The notes: a model not told the origin generated them from the letters alone. A stretch of 8,899 bases of DNA from an uncultured Porphyromonadaceae bacterium (GCA_900552325.1 URZG01000076.1:1-8899); one strand, 5' to 3'; numbered from the stretch's first letter, positions 1-7,388 are shown. Program-made: numbers and translations.

Positions 1-27
1 CATCGTAAAACCCTGACAATCCAATAA
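1..27 (+). other. possible 3' end of the gene upstream of nqrC (nqrB expected)
   Basis: Canonical nqr operons run A-B-C-D-E-F, so the few bases before nqrC should be the end of nqrB. Two frames close here, one with TGA at 14-16 and one with TAA at 25-27. Too few codons are present to tell which is the real nqrB tail. The assignment rests on operon order only. Confidence 0.3.
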
Positions 28-33
28 TCCGCA

Positions 34-780
34 ATGATAAACAAGCAGAGCAACGCCTATACCATCATCTACATCACAGTGATGGTGCTCATCGTAGGCA
101 CCGCCCTGGCCTTCACGGCCATGCAGCTCAAGCCGAAGCAGCAGGAGAACGCCAGCGCCGACAAGATGGGGCAGATCCTCCAGTCGGTACACATGCCGGC
201 CGACCGCGCCACCGTGGTCGCAGACTTCAACAAATACATCACGAGCCAGCTCGTAGTCAACTCCAAAGGTGACGAGGTGCAGGGCGTGGAAGCCTTCGAC
301 GTCAACGTGGCCGTAGAGGCCAAGAAACCGGTAGAGGAACGCCTCCTGCCCGTGTATGTATGCCAGCTTCCCGACGCAGGCGCCAAATATATCCTTCCCG
401 TGGCCGGCATGGGTCTGTGGGGACCGATATGGGGCTACGTCGCCTTCAACGCCGACGGCACCACGATCTACGGCGCTTTCTTCGACCACCAGGGGGAAAC
501 CCCGGGTCTGGGCGCCGAAATCACCAAACCCGAATTCACGAAACAGTTCGAGGGCCTGAAAGTGTTCAAGGATGACGCTTTCGTGCCCGTCGAGGTAGTG
601 AAAAAAGGTCAGAAACCCGCCGGCAACGCCGACTATGTCGACGGCATCTCGGGCGGCACCATCACCTCCAAAGGGGTGAGCGCCATGCTCGACGACTGCC
701 TCACACCCTATGAGGCCTACCTGGCCCGACTCGCCGCAAACACAAACGAAAGCGCCACCGTGGCCGCCGACAACAAATAA
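34..780 (+). CDS. nqrC: Na+-translocating NADH:quinone oxidoreductase subunit C
   Basis: NqrC is the periplasm-facing flavoprotein subunit of the Na+-NQR complex in the inner membrane. It carries a covalently bound FMN that relays electrons between the D/E iron-sulfur site and NqrB. The 248-aa product has one N-terminal membrane helix (about residues 9-30) followed by a soluble domain. Visible family motifs are ETPGLG (about 155-160) and DGISGGTITS (203-212). The Thr of SGGT (T209) corresponds to the phosphoester-linked FMN threonine of the S/T-G-A-T consensus, here with Gly in place of Ala. The length is close to the roughly 250-260 aa usual for the family. It begins 12 nt before nqrD and is clearly the first complete gene of the partial nqr operon in this window. 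The start ATG follows an A-rich leader; no strong Shine-Dalgarno site is present. Confidence 0.96.
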   Translation: MINKQSNAYTIIYITVMVLIVGTALAFTAMQLKPKQQENASADKMGQILQSVHMPADRATVVADFNKYITSQLVVNSKGDEVQGVEAFDVNVAVEAKKPVEERLLPVYVCQLPDAGAKYILPVAGMGLWGPIWGYVAFNADGTTIYGAFFDHQGETPGLGAEITKPEFTKQFEGLKVFKDDAFVPVEVVKKGQKPAGNADYVDGISGGTITSKGVSAMLDDCLTPYEAYLARLAANTNESATVAADNK

Positions 781-792
781 TACCCAGGAAAA

Positions 793-1419
793 ATGGCAGA
801 AAAAGTTAGCTACAAGGATATTTTCTTCAATCCTTTTTCCAAGGACAATCCGGTGATCGTGCAGGTGCTGGGCATCTGCTCCTGCCTGGCCGTCACCGCC
901 AAACTCGAGCCCGCCATAGTGATGGGCATCTCGGTGATCGCCGTGCTGGCCTTCTCCAACGTGATCATATCGCTGATACGCAACACCATCCCCACCAACA
1001 TCCGCATCATCGTGCAGCTCGTGGTTGTGGCCGCCCTGGTGATCATCGTCAACCAGCTGCTGCTGGCCTACGCCTACGACGTGTCGAAACAGCTGTCGGT
1101 GTTCATCGGCCTGATTATCACCAACTGTATCCTGATGGGGCGCCTGGAGGCTTTCGCCATGGGCAACAAGCCCTGGCCGTCGTTTCTCGACGGTGTGGGC
1201 AACGGCATCGGTTACGCCATAATCCTCATCATCACCGGTTTCTTCCGCGAACTCCTCGGCTCCGGCACCATTCTGGGCTTCCAGGTAGTGCCCCAGAGCT
1301 TCTATGAAGCCGGTTACTCCAACAACGGCCTTATGATTCTCCCTCCGATGGCCCTTATCGTGGTGGCCTGCATCATCTGGGTACACCGCGCACGCAACAA
1401 GGAGCTCCAGGAAAAATAA
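793..1419 (+). CDS. nqrD: Na+-translocating NADH:quinone oxidoreductase subunit D
   Basis: NqrD is an integral membrane subunit of Na+-NQR, homologous to RnfE. It pairs with NqrE to hold an intramembrane 2Fe-2S centre and form part of the ion path. The 208-aa protein is almost entirely hydrophobic, with about six membrane segments (roughly 22-37, 40-62, 69-91, 100-118, 137-157 and 180-197) and a short basic C-terminus. Cysteines C29 (in LGICS) and C112 (in NCILMGR) sit at the conserved half-membrane positions that ligate the cluster in the Vibrio enzyme. It follows nqrC by 12 nt and precedes nqrE by 37 nt, so it is cotranscribed. RnfE is the main alternative name, but the neighbouring NqrC and a flavin reductase-type NqrF settle the assignment. 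Confidence 0.96.
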   Translation: MAEKVSYKDIFFNPFSKDNPVIVQVLGICSCLAVTAKLEPAIVMGISVIAVLAFSNVIISLIRNTIPTNIRIIVQLVVVAALVIIVNQLLLAYAYDVSKQLSVFIGLIITNCILMGRLEAFAMGNKPWPSFLDGVGNGIGYAIILIITGFFRELLGSGTILGFQVVPQSFYEAGYSNNGLMILPPMALIVVACIIWVHRARNKELQEK

Positions 1420-1456
1420 AAGTCACCCCCGTAAATAGCCCGAACAACTCTTGACA

Positions 1457-2074
1457 ATGGAAAATTTCAATCTTTTCATACGGTCGATTTTCGTCGACAA
1501 CATGGTATTCGCCTACTTCCTGGGGATGTGCTCCTTCCTGGCCGTCTCCAAGAATGTGAAGACCGCTTTCGGTCTGGGCGTAGCCGTAACGTTCATGCTG
1601 GTGGTGACCCTCCCAATCAACTACCTACTGGAGAACTATGTGCTCAAGCCCGGCGCCCTCACATGGCTTTCGGAGGATTACGCCCAGGTTGACCTGAGTT
1701 TCCTCTCGCTGATTCTCTTCATCGCCGTAATCGCCTCGATGACACAGCTGGTGGAAATGGCAGTGGAGAAATACTCCCCCTCGCTTTACGCCTCGCTCGG
1801 CATCTTCCTGCCTCTTATAGCCGTGAACTGCGCCATCCTCGGCGGCTCGCTGTTCATGCAGCAGCGCGAGTTCGCCAACGCCTGGACTGCCACCTGCGCC
1901 GGTGCAGGCTGGGGTCTCGGCTGGCTCCTGGCCATCACGGCCATCGCCGCCATCCGCGAGCGCGTGGCCTCCTACTCCAACGTTCCCGGTCCGCTCAAGG
2001 GGATAGGCATCACCTTCATCCTCTGCGCGCTGATGGGCATCGCCTTCATGAGCTTCCTCGGCATCAAACTCTAA
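1457..2074 (+). CDS. nqrE: Na+-translocating NADH:quinone oxidoreductase subunit E
   Basis: NqrE is the RnfA-like membrane subunit that faces NqrD in inverted topology and shares the intramembrane 2Fe-2S centre. I start it at the ATG giving MENFNLF (205 aa) rather than at a TTG two codons upstream, because MExxNLF matches the family N-terminus and length (about 200 aa). Six hydrophobic segments are visible (about 11-30, 36-60, 80-98, 112-132, 145-166 and 182-202). C25 in GMCSFLAVS and C125 in NCAILGG are the expected cluster ligands. The ERVASYSNVP turn before the last helix is also characteristic. It is separated from nqrF by 35 nt of AT-rich leader, the usual kind of translation start region in Bacteroidetes. 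Confidence 0.95.
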   Translation: MENFNLFIRSIFVDNMVFAYFLGMCSFLAVSKNVKTAFGLGVAVTFMLVVTLPINYLLENYVLKPGALTWLSEDYAQVDLSFLSLILFIAVIASMTQLVEMAVEKYSPSLYASLGIFLPLIAVNCAILGGSLFMQQREFANAWTATCAGAGWGLGWLLAITAIAAIRERVASYSNVPGPLKGIGITFILCALMGIAFMSFLGIKL

Positions 2075-2109
2075 TCCGTCACCTTTTGAAACATTAAGAA
2101 ACAATCACG

Positions 2110-3402
2110 ATGATAATGCTGGAAACAAGCCTCACAGGGCAGACGATACTTCTCGGTGCGGGCATATTTCTGATAATGACACTTCTGCTGGTAACGGTGC
2201 TTCTGGTGGCCAAGAAATTCCTGGTGAGCTCGGGCAACGTGGAGGTGACGATCAACAACGACAAGAAAGTGGAGGTGGCCTCAGGCGCCCCCCTGCTGTC
2301 GGCACTCGCCACAAAGAACGTGTTCCTCCCCTCGGCCTGCGGCGGCAAAGGCAGCTGCGGCCAGTGCAAGGTGCAGGTAACTGCCGGCGGCGGCGAAATT
2401 CTCCCCACCGAAGCGGTACACTTCACCCGCAAGGAGATCAAGAACAACTGGCGTCTGGCATGCCAGGTGAAAGTGAAGAACGATCTTGACATCAAGGTTC
2501 CCGCCTCGGTTCTCGACATCAAGGAGTACGAATGTACGGTAGTGTCGAACAAGAACGTGGCCACCTTCATCAAAGAGTTCATAGTGGCACTCCCCGAGGG
2601 AGCGCACATGGACTTCATCCCCGGCTCCTACGCCCAGATCAAGATTCCCCCCTTCAAAATCGACTACGACAAGGATATCGACAAGGCCTCCATCGGCGAC
2701 GAATACCTCCCCGCATGGGAGAAATTCGGTCTCTTCTCGCTCAAGTGCGTCAACACCGAGACCACCGTGCGCGCCTACTCCATGGCCAACTATCCCGCCG
2801 AAGGTGACCGCTTCATGCTCACCGTGCGCATAGCCACACCGCCGTTCAAACCCAAACCCGAGGTGGGCTTCATGGATGTGAACCCCGGTATCGCCTCCAG
2901 CTACATCTTCACCCTCAAGCCCGGCGACAAAGTGATGATGTCGGGCCCCTACGGCGACTTCCACCCCAACTTCAACTCCAAGGCCGAGATGATATGGGTC
3001 GGCGGCGGCGCCGGTATGGCACCTCTTCGCGCCCAGATCATGCACATGACCAAGACGCTGCACACTACCGACCGCGAGATGCACTACTTCTACGGCGCCC
3101 GCGCCCTCAACGAAGTGTTCTATCTCAACGACTTCCTGCAGCTCGAGAAGGAGTTCCCCAACTTCCACTTCCACCTTGCCCTCGACCGCCCCGACCCCGC
3201 GGCAGATGCCGCCGGCGTGAAATACACCCCCGGCTTCGTACATCAGGTGATGCTCGACACCTACCTCAAAGACCATGAGTCGCCCGAGGATATCGAGTAC
3301 TACATGTGCGGTCCCGGCCCGATGAGCAACGCCGTGAACAAGATGCTCGACTCGCTGGGCGTAGACCCCGAGAGCATCCACTACGACAACTTCGGCGGCT
3401 GA
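2110..3402 (+). CDS. nqrF: Na+-translocating NADH:quinone oxidoreductase subunit F
   Basis: NqrF is the NADH-oxidising entry subunit of Na+-NQR. It passes electrons from NADH through FAD and a plant-type 2Fe-2S cluster into the complex on the cytoplasmic side. The 430-aa protein has one N-terminal anchor helix (about 12-34). A ferredoxin domain (about 43-135) follows, with cluster cysteines C77, C83, C86 and C118. Next is a ferredoxin-reductase FAD domain with RAYSMANYP (221-229) and a long insert typical of NqrF, and then an NAD domain with VGGGAGMAPLR (297-307) and CGPGPM (400-405). The C-terminus NFGG is also typical. Translation could begin at the first ATG or at another ATG two codons later; both keep the anchor. 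It is the last nqr gene, with 62 nt to murB. Confidence 0.97.
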   Translation: MIMLETSLTGQTILLGAGIFLIMTLLLVTVLLVAKKFLVSSGNVEVTINNDKKVEVASGAPLLSALATKNVFLPSACGGKGSCGQCKVQVTAGGGEILPTEAVHFTRKEIKNNWRLACQVKVKNDLDIKVPASVLDIKEYECTVVSNKNVATFIKEFIVALPEGAHMDFIPGSYAQIKIPPFKIDYDKDIDKASIGDEYLPAWEKFGLFSLKCVNTETTVRAYSMANYPAEGDRFMLTVRIATPPFKPKPEVGFMDVNPGIASSYIFTLKPGDKVMMSGPYGDFHPNFNSKAEMIWVGGGAGMAPLRAQIMHMTKTLHTTDREMHYFYGARALNEVFYLNDFLQLEKEFPNFHFHLALDRPDPAADAAGVKYTPGFVHQVMLDTYLKDHESPEDIEYYMCGPGPMSNAVNKMLDSLGVDPESIHYDNFGG

Positions 3403-3464
3403 CGCTCCGGCGTAACCGCAAACCGACCTCAACGCCGCCAAGCGCGGCCAAACCCAGTCATGCG

Positions 3465-4508
3465 ATGATATTACAGTCAGATAACGCAGATATTACCTTA
3501 TTGACCACATTCGGCATCCCTGCCGGATGTGGCTCTTTGCTTCAATACGATACCGACGAAGACCTCGCCGAGATGTACTCACACGGGGTGTTCACGCGTC
3601 CCTTCATGGTGCTCGGGGGCGGCAGCAACATGCTGTTTGTCAGCGGATATTATCCCGGAACAGTAATCAACTCCCTTGACCGGTCGGTGACCTGGCTGCG
3701 GAGTGACAGCCCTGAGCCCGTGATGGAATGTGGCGCCGGCGTCAGCCTTGACGAAGCATGCCGCATGGCCTGCGAGGCAGGTGTATGGGGGCTGGAGAAT
3801 CTCTCGGGAATACCAGGCACGGTAGGCGGTGCCGCCGTGCAGAACGCCGGAGCCTACGGCGCAGAGTTCGCCCGGGCGGCCATAAGTCTCAAAGTATTCG
3901 ATACCCGCAGCGGGGAATGGCTTGAAATGGACACAGCCGACTGCCGCTACGGCTACCGCACCTCCCTGTTCAAGACTCCGGAGAACCGCGGGCGCTATAT
4001 CATCGCTAAAGTACGGTTCCGCCTCAACCGCGCAGGTGGTGCCAACCTCTCCTACCGCGGTCTCACCGAAGCCCTCGGCTATGAGGAAATGTCGCCTGAA
4101 ATAGCCTCCCGGCTCACCCCGGGGCAGATACGCACGGCGGTACTCACCGTGCGCGACCGCAAACTCCCCCGCCCCTCGCAAGCCGGAAGCGCCGGGTCTT
4201 TCTTCAAGAACCCCGTGGTATCGGCCGACGAATACCGCGCCATAGTAGAGCGCAGCGGCATGGAGCCATCAGCCCACCGGCAGCCCGACGGCTCGATGAA
4301 ACTCTCGGCGGCATGGCTCATAGACAAAGCCGGATGCAAGCCGCTCATCGCCGGAGGCGCCGCCCTGTGGCCCTCGCAACCGCTTGTACTGATTAATACC
4401 GGTCGTGCTACCGGCGCCGATGTGGCGGCTCTTGCTGACGAGGTGATAGCCCGCGTGCGGCAAAAATTCGGAGTGGTACTCACTCCCGAGGTAATCTATA
4501 TCCGTTAA
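3465..4508 (+). CDS. murB: UDP-N-acetylenolpyruvoylglucosamine reductase
   Basis: MurB is a cytoplasmic FAD enzyme that reduces UDP-GlcNAc-enolpyruvate with NADPH to UDP-MurNAc, the second committed step of peptidoglycan precursor synthesis. I choose the ATG giving MILQSDN (347 aa). The frame is open further upstream, but there it overlaps the end of nqrF and reads as Arg/Pro-rich out-of-frame sequence. FAD-binding motifs GGGSNMLF (51-58) and SGIPGTVGGAAVQN (114-127) are present. The catalytic set is complete: R165 in YRTSLFK, S245 in GSAGSFFKNP, and E342 in LTPEV, equivalent to R159, S229 and E325 of E. coli. The length and the Tyr-containing loop (YGYRT) fit the type I (E. coli-like) class. 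murA follows after 20 nt, so UDP-MurNAc synthesis is encoded as a pair. Confidence 0.96.
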   Translation: MILQSDNADITLLTTFGIPAGCGSLLQYDTDEDLAEMYSHGVFTRPFMVLGGGSNMLFVSGYYPGTVINSLDRSVTWLRSDSPEPVMECGAGVSLDEACRMACEAGVWGLENLSGIPGTVGGAAVQNAGAYGAEFARAAISLKVFDTRSGEWLEMDTADCRYGYRTSLFKTPENRGRYIIAKVRFRLNRAGGANLSYRGLTEALGYEEMSPEIASRLTPGQIRTAVLTVRDRKLPRPSQAGSAGSFFKNPVVSADEYRAIVERSGMEPSAHRQPDGSMKLSAAWLIDKAGCKPLIAGGAALWPSQPLVLINTGRATGADVAALADEVIARVRQKFGVVLTPEVIYIR

Positions 4509-4528
4509 CCTGAAAAACTAAGACAGAT

Positions 4529-5845
4529 TTGAGCTCATTCGTAATAGAAGGGGGACGCAAACTCTCAGGCGAAATCACCCCGCAGGGCGCCAAAAACGAG
4601 GCGCTTCAGGTCATCGCCGCCACGATACTCACCCCCGAGCCGGTGGAGATCACCAACGTGCCCGAAATCCGCGACGTGAAGAACCTCATCGCCCTGCTCG
4701 AACAGATGGGGGTGACAGTGAAGCGTGTGGAGAAAGGGCGTTATATTTTCCAGGCCAAGGAGATCGACCTTGACTATACCCTCAGCGACGACTTCATCAA
4801 ACGCTGTGCCGCCCTGCGCGGCTCTGTGCTGGTTGTGGGTCCGCTCTTAGGACGTTTCGGCAAGGCATATTTCCCCAAACCCGGGGGGGACCAGATAGGG
4901 CGCCGCAAGGTCGACACCCATATCCAGGGTTTTCTGAACCTCGGCGCCACTTGCGAATATCAGTCCGAGAAAGGTGCGTATCTGCTCTCCGTGCCCGAGG
5001 GTGGCAGCCTGAAAGGTTGCTACATGCTTCTTGACGAAGCCTCCGTGACCGGCACCGCCAACATACTCATGGCAGCGGCATACGCCGACGGCCCCACGAC
5101 AATCTATAACGCCGCATGCGAGCCCTACGTGCAGCAGACCTCGCGCCTGCTTGAGGCGATGGGATGGCGTGTGGGCGGCATAGGTTCGAACCTCCTCACC
5201 ATAGGTGGCGCGATAACCCACCCTACCACGGCGATCCACCGCATCCTCCCCGACATGATCGAGGTAGGGAGCTTCATCGGCATGGCCGCCATTACGCAAA
5301 GCACCATCACCATCAAGAACGTGAGCGTGCAGAATCTCGGTATCATCCCCGAGAGTTTCCGCCGCCTCGGCATCACCGTGGAGCAGCAGGGCGACGACCT
5401 CTATATACCTGCCAAGGAGAGCTACGTGGTCGACACGGCCCTTGACGGCTCGATAATGAACATCGCCGACGCCCCCTGGCCGGGCCTGACCCCTGACCTC
5501 CTGAGCGTGCTCCTCGTGGTGGCCACGCAGTGCCGCGGCAGTGTGCTGATACATCAGAAGATGTTCGAGAGCCGTCTCTTCTTCGTTGACCGTCTGATAG
5601 ATATGGGCGCCCAGATTATCCTCTGCGACCCGCACCGCGCCGTGGTCATCGGCCACGACCACAAGTTCACCCTCCGCGGCAACCGCATGAGCTCGCCCGA
5701 TATCCGCGCCGGCATCGCCATGCTCCTGGCCGCCATGTCGGCCAAAGGCACCAGCGTAATCGGCAACATCGAGCAGATTGACCGCGGATACGAGGATATC
5801 GACCTGCGCCTCAACCAGCTCGGAGCATCTATCACCCGTTTCTGA
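4529..5845 (+). CDS. murA: UDP-N-acetylglucosamine 1-carboxyvinyltransferase with Asp in place of the usual catalytic Cys
   Basis: MurA transfers enolpyruvate from PEP to UDP-GlcNAc, the first committed step of peptidoglycan synthesis in the cytoplasm. The 438-aa protein has the double inside-out alpha/beta fold signature. Visible are the conserved K22-N23 (GAKNEAL), the mobile loop PKPGGDQIGRR (116-126), D323 in the LTPDL segment (proton-transfer Asp, D305 in E. coli), and R393 in SSPDIRAG (R397 equivalent). At the loop position of E. coli Cys115 this protein has D121 (GAC, 4889-4891), the substitution known in mycobacterial and chlamydial MurA that prevents covalent inactivation by fosfomycin. 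The start is TTG: no ATG lies between the murB stop and the conserved N-terminus SSFVIEGG. It lies 20 nt after murB and 8 nt before queD. Confidence 0.96.
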   Translation: MSSFVIEGGRKLSGEITPQGAKNEALQVIAATILTPEPVEITNVPEIRDVKNLIALLEQMGVTVKRVEKGRYIFQAKEIDLDYTLSDDFIKRCAALRGSVLVVGPLLGRFGKAYFPKPGGDQIGRRKVDTHIQGFLNLGATCEYQSEKGAYLLSVPEGGSLKGCYMLLDEASVTGTANILMAAAYADGPTTIYNAACEPYVQQTSRLLEAMGWRVGGIGSNLLTIGGAITHPTTAIHRILPDMIEVGSFIGMAAITQSTITIKNVSVQNLGIIPESFRRLGITVEQQGDDLYIPAKESYVVDTALDGSIMNIADAPWPGLTPDLLSVLLVVATQCRGSVLIHQKMFESRLFFVDRLIDMGAQIILCDPHRAVVIGHDHKFTLRGNRMSSPDIRAGIAMLLAAMSAKGTSVIGNIEQIDRGYEDIDLRLNQLGASITRF

Positions 5846-5853
5846 CAACACCG

Positions 5854-6222
5854 ATGTATTACGTATCCAAACGAATGGAAATCGCCGGCTGCCACCGGCT
5901 TAAACTCAGCTACGAAAGCGCCTGCTCGCGGCTCCACGGCCACAACTGGGTGGTCACCGTCTACTGCCGCGCCGCGAAACTCAACGCCGACGGCATGGTG
6001 TGCGACTTCAAGCATATCAAGGACCGCATACACGGCTATCTGGACCACGGCAATTTCAACGAACTGCTCCCCTTCAACCCCACGGCCGAGAATATCGCGC
6101 GATGGATCACCGAACAGATTCCGGAGTGTTACATGACCGCCGTGCAGGAGAGCGAGGGGAACACGGCTCTTTACGTGGCCGACGACGCCCCTGCAGCCCT
6201 CCCCCACCCTTTCACCCTCTGA
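5854..6222 (+). CDS. queD: 6-carboxy-5,6,7,8-tetrahydropterin synthase (6-pyruvoyl-tetrahydropterin synthase family)
   Basis: QueD converts 7,8-dihydroneopterin triphosphate to 6-carboxytetrahydropterin, an early step toward preQ0 and the queuosine tRNA modification. The 122-aa length is typical of the family. Zinc ligands are H14 (CHRL), H28 and H30 (HGHNW). The catalytic Cys is C24, four residues before the first His of HGH (CSRLHGH). Other family signatures are the MVCDF segment (48-52), LDHGNFNEL (63-71) with D64 and H65, PTAENIA (76-82), and the substrate-anchoring Glu in the ESEGN segment (99-103). It begins 8 nt after murA and is followed by queE after 12 nt. The adjacency to queE favours QueD over a eukaryote-type PTP synthase. 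queC is not in this window, so the rest of the pathway lies elsewhere. Confidence 0.94.
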   Translation: MYYVSKRMEIAGCHRLKLSYESACSRLHGHNWVVTVYCRAAKLNADGMVCDFKHIKDRIHGYLDHGNFNELLPFNPTAENIARWITEQIPECYMTAVQESEGNTALYVADDAPAALPHPFTL

Positions 6223-6234
6223 GCCGGTTCAGCG

Positions 6235-6831
6235 ATGAAGACCTACCGCGTTAACGAGATTTTCTATTCGCTCCAGGGTGAAGGGCGCCATGCCGGCACC
6301 CCGGCGGTTTTCGTGCGTCTTTCCGGATGCAACCTCCGCTGCCCGTTCTGCGACACCGACCATTCCGCACACACCGCCATGAGCGCCGACGAGATTCTCA
6401 CCGCTGCGATGGAGCACCCGGCGCGCCACGTGGTGTTCACCGGCGGCGAACCCGCCATGCAGCTCGACGAAACGCTTCTTTCGCCGTTCCGCCATGCCGG
6501 ATATTACATTCAAGTGGAAACCAACGGCACACTTCCCCTCCCCGCACACCTTGTGGACTGGATCACCTGCTCGCCGAAATTCGAGTTCACCGAGCCTCGT
6601 CTCACCTTGAGCCTGGAGCGCATCGACGAACTGAAAGTAGTGTTCGACGGCACCAACGACATGACCCTCTACTTACCCGGCTCCGGCAACATCCCCGTCT
6701 CCCCCTCACATTACTCCCTGCAGCCCTGCGACACCGGCGACCCATCCCGTAACGCCGCCATCGCCTACTGCCTCGCACACCCTCAATGGCACCTCTCCCT
6801 CCAGACCCACAAACTGCTCGCCATCCCCTGA
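6235..6831 (+). CDS. queE: 7-carboxy-7-deazaguanine synthase (radical SAM)
   Basis: QueE is a radical-SAM enzyme that contracts the ring of 6-carboxytetrahydropterin, the QueD product, to 7-carboxy-7-deazaguanine. The 198-aa protein shows the N-terminal EIFYSLQGEG motif (8-17) and the 4Fe-4S site CX3CX2C (C32, C36, C39). SAM-binding FTGGEP (68-73), VETNGTLP (94-101), the CSPKFEF substrate segment (112-118), DELKVVFDG (131-139), LQPCD (162-166) and the C-terminal LSLQTHKLLAIP follow. Order and length fit the short Bacteroidetes form. It is the last gene of the co-directional run. Its 3' end faces the convergent KilA-N operon across a repeat-rich spacer, and no canonical intrinsic terminator follows it. 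Confidence 0.95.
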   Translation: MKTYRVNEIFYSLQGEGRHAGTPAVFVRLSGCNLRCPFCDTDHSAHTAMSADEILTAAMEHPARHVVFTGGEPAMQLDETLLSPFRHAGYYIQVETNGTLPLPAHLVDWITCSPKFEFTEPRLTLSLERIDELKVVFDGTNDMTLYLPGSGNIPVSPSHYSLQPCDTGDPSRNAAIAYCLAHPQWHLSLQTHKLLAIP

Positions 6832-6888
6832 GCCATCTCCTTTATAGATAGAGAATATCTCATCCCATCGTTTATTGATGCCATCTTG

Positions 6889-6953
6889 TTCGGTCGAAGA
6901 CCGTAGCTGTGGTTAGCCCCTTGATAAGGCGCATTTTGCGCCGGTTCATGGGG
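6889..6953 (+). repeat. left arm of a long inverted repeat (65 bp)
   Basis: This arm is the reverse complement of 8766-8829. The first 44 nt match without a mismatch, then a hairpin loop differs (ATTTT here against GTCG), then 16 further nt match. The arm contains small palindromes: CGGTC-GAA-GACCG (6891-6903), CCTTGATAAGG (6919-6929), and GGCGCA-TTT-TGCGCC (6928-6942). Such a chain of short stems suggests a structured or dispersed palindromic repeat. Confidence 0.92.
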
Positions 6954-6978
6954 GAAATGCAGGTTGATACGGAGAAGT

Positions 6979-7047
6979 CAGCCTTGAAGAGGCTGATTGT
7001 GGAAACGAAAATTACGGTGAATCCCATAACCAGCCTCTTCAAGGCTG
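6979..7047. repeat. 17-bp perfect inverted repeat with a 35-nt loop
   Basis: CAGCCTTGAAGAGGCTG at 6979-6995 is the exact reverse complement of 7031-7047. Each arm can also fold alone (CAGCC/GGCTG stem, 7-nt loop), so the region could switch between one long hairpin and two short ones. It lies between the convergent queE and KilA-N operons. No T-run follows on either strand, so it is not a standard terminator. Its role is unknown. Confidence 0.85.
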
Positions 7048-7166
7048 CACGCATGCCCAAGAACCGATAATACCTTGACAACTATCTTGCCTCTTCACAG
7101 GCATCGTCTATGCCCTCAAGGACAGCTCATTTCGTCTATCGATACTCAAATAATTTGGATTTTTTG

Positions 7167-7376
7167 TCAGTCAATTTCAATATTGTCAAGGAGTTTCCTG
7201 GCTTCATTTGCAATGTCGTATATGGAGTCTTTATCAATGTCAAAAGTTAAAGAATGTTCGTAATCCCACTCATTCTTTTTGTATTGGGCTGGAAGAATCG
7301 TGATTTCGGCATCGTTTTGTCGGACATGTACATACGTCGATTGATTATGAAGTTGTCGCCACGAACGCTGCTTCAT
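7167..7376 (-). CDS. 69-aa unknown ORF, possibly the C-terminal part of the preceding ORF
   Basis: I do not recognise this product. It starts at an ATG 12 nt after the stop of the 92-aa ORF and is in the same reading frame, separated only by the TAG at 7389-7391 and four codons. It is hydrophilic and acidic toward the end, with SWRQLH near the N-terminus, a strand-like YVHVRQNDAEITILP stretch, and a predicted helix DSIYDIANEARKLLDNI at the C-terminus. This looks like the second half of a small alpha/beta protein rather than a complete one. The pattern vaguely recalls small immunity-type proteins of polymorphic toxin systems, but that is impression, not evidence. It may be an independent gene, a read-through product, or the broken end of a pseudogene. 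It ends with TGA. Confidence 0.45.
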   Translation of the reverse strand: MKQRSWRQLHNQSTYVHVRQNDAEITILPAQYKKNEWDYEHSLTFDIDKDSIYDIANEARKLLDNIEID

Positions 7377-7388
7377 TGCTTTTATCAG

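Larger units (their letters stand above)
6832..7166. other. 335-bp convergent intergenic spacer with repeats and no convincing gene
   Basis: This gap separates queE (+) from the last minus-strand ORF. It contains one arm of the long inverted repeat (6889-6953), a 17-bp perfect inverted repeat (6979-6995 and 7031-7047), and a weak GGCAT/ATGCC hairpin (7100-7114). A + strand frame is open from 6879 to 7070, but its first ATG is at 6948, leaving only 40 codons. A minus frame of 69 codons also crosses the repeat (6872-7081). Neither resembles a known protein, and I do not call a gene here. There is no GC-rich stem followed by a T-run, so termination is not explained by the sequence. Confidence 0.7.

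Noticed and set aside
2281..3441. 386-codon open frame on the minus strand opposite nqrF
   Set aside because: It is the antisense shadow of a GC-rich gene; its Val/Gly/His-rich translation shows no family motif, while the + strand encodes an intact NqrF.
4847..5851. 334-codon open frame on the minus strand opposite murA
   Set aside because: It is antisense shadow produced by GC-rich third positions; murA on the + strand is complete with all catalytic motifs.
6848..6865. GATAGAGAATATCTCATC as terminator after queE
   Set aside because: The continuous stem is only 4 bp and AT-rich, and no T-run follows it.
6889..6953. Integron attC-type site, suggested by GGTTAGC/GCTAACC in the repeat
   Set aside because: The core-site pattern GTTRRRY is not met (GTTAGCC), only one such motif occurs per arm, and there is no integrase or cassette array.
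6872..7081. 69-codon minus-strand frame across the left repeat arm
   Set aside because: It consists mostly of repeat sequence; the 1-nt difference in the other repeat copy breaks the same frame, so coding constraint is unlikely.
7100..7114. GGCAT-CGTCT-ATGCC hairpin as terminator of the minus-strand operon
   Set aside because: The stem is only 5 bp and no T-run follows it on the minus strand.
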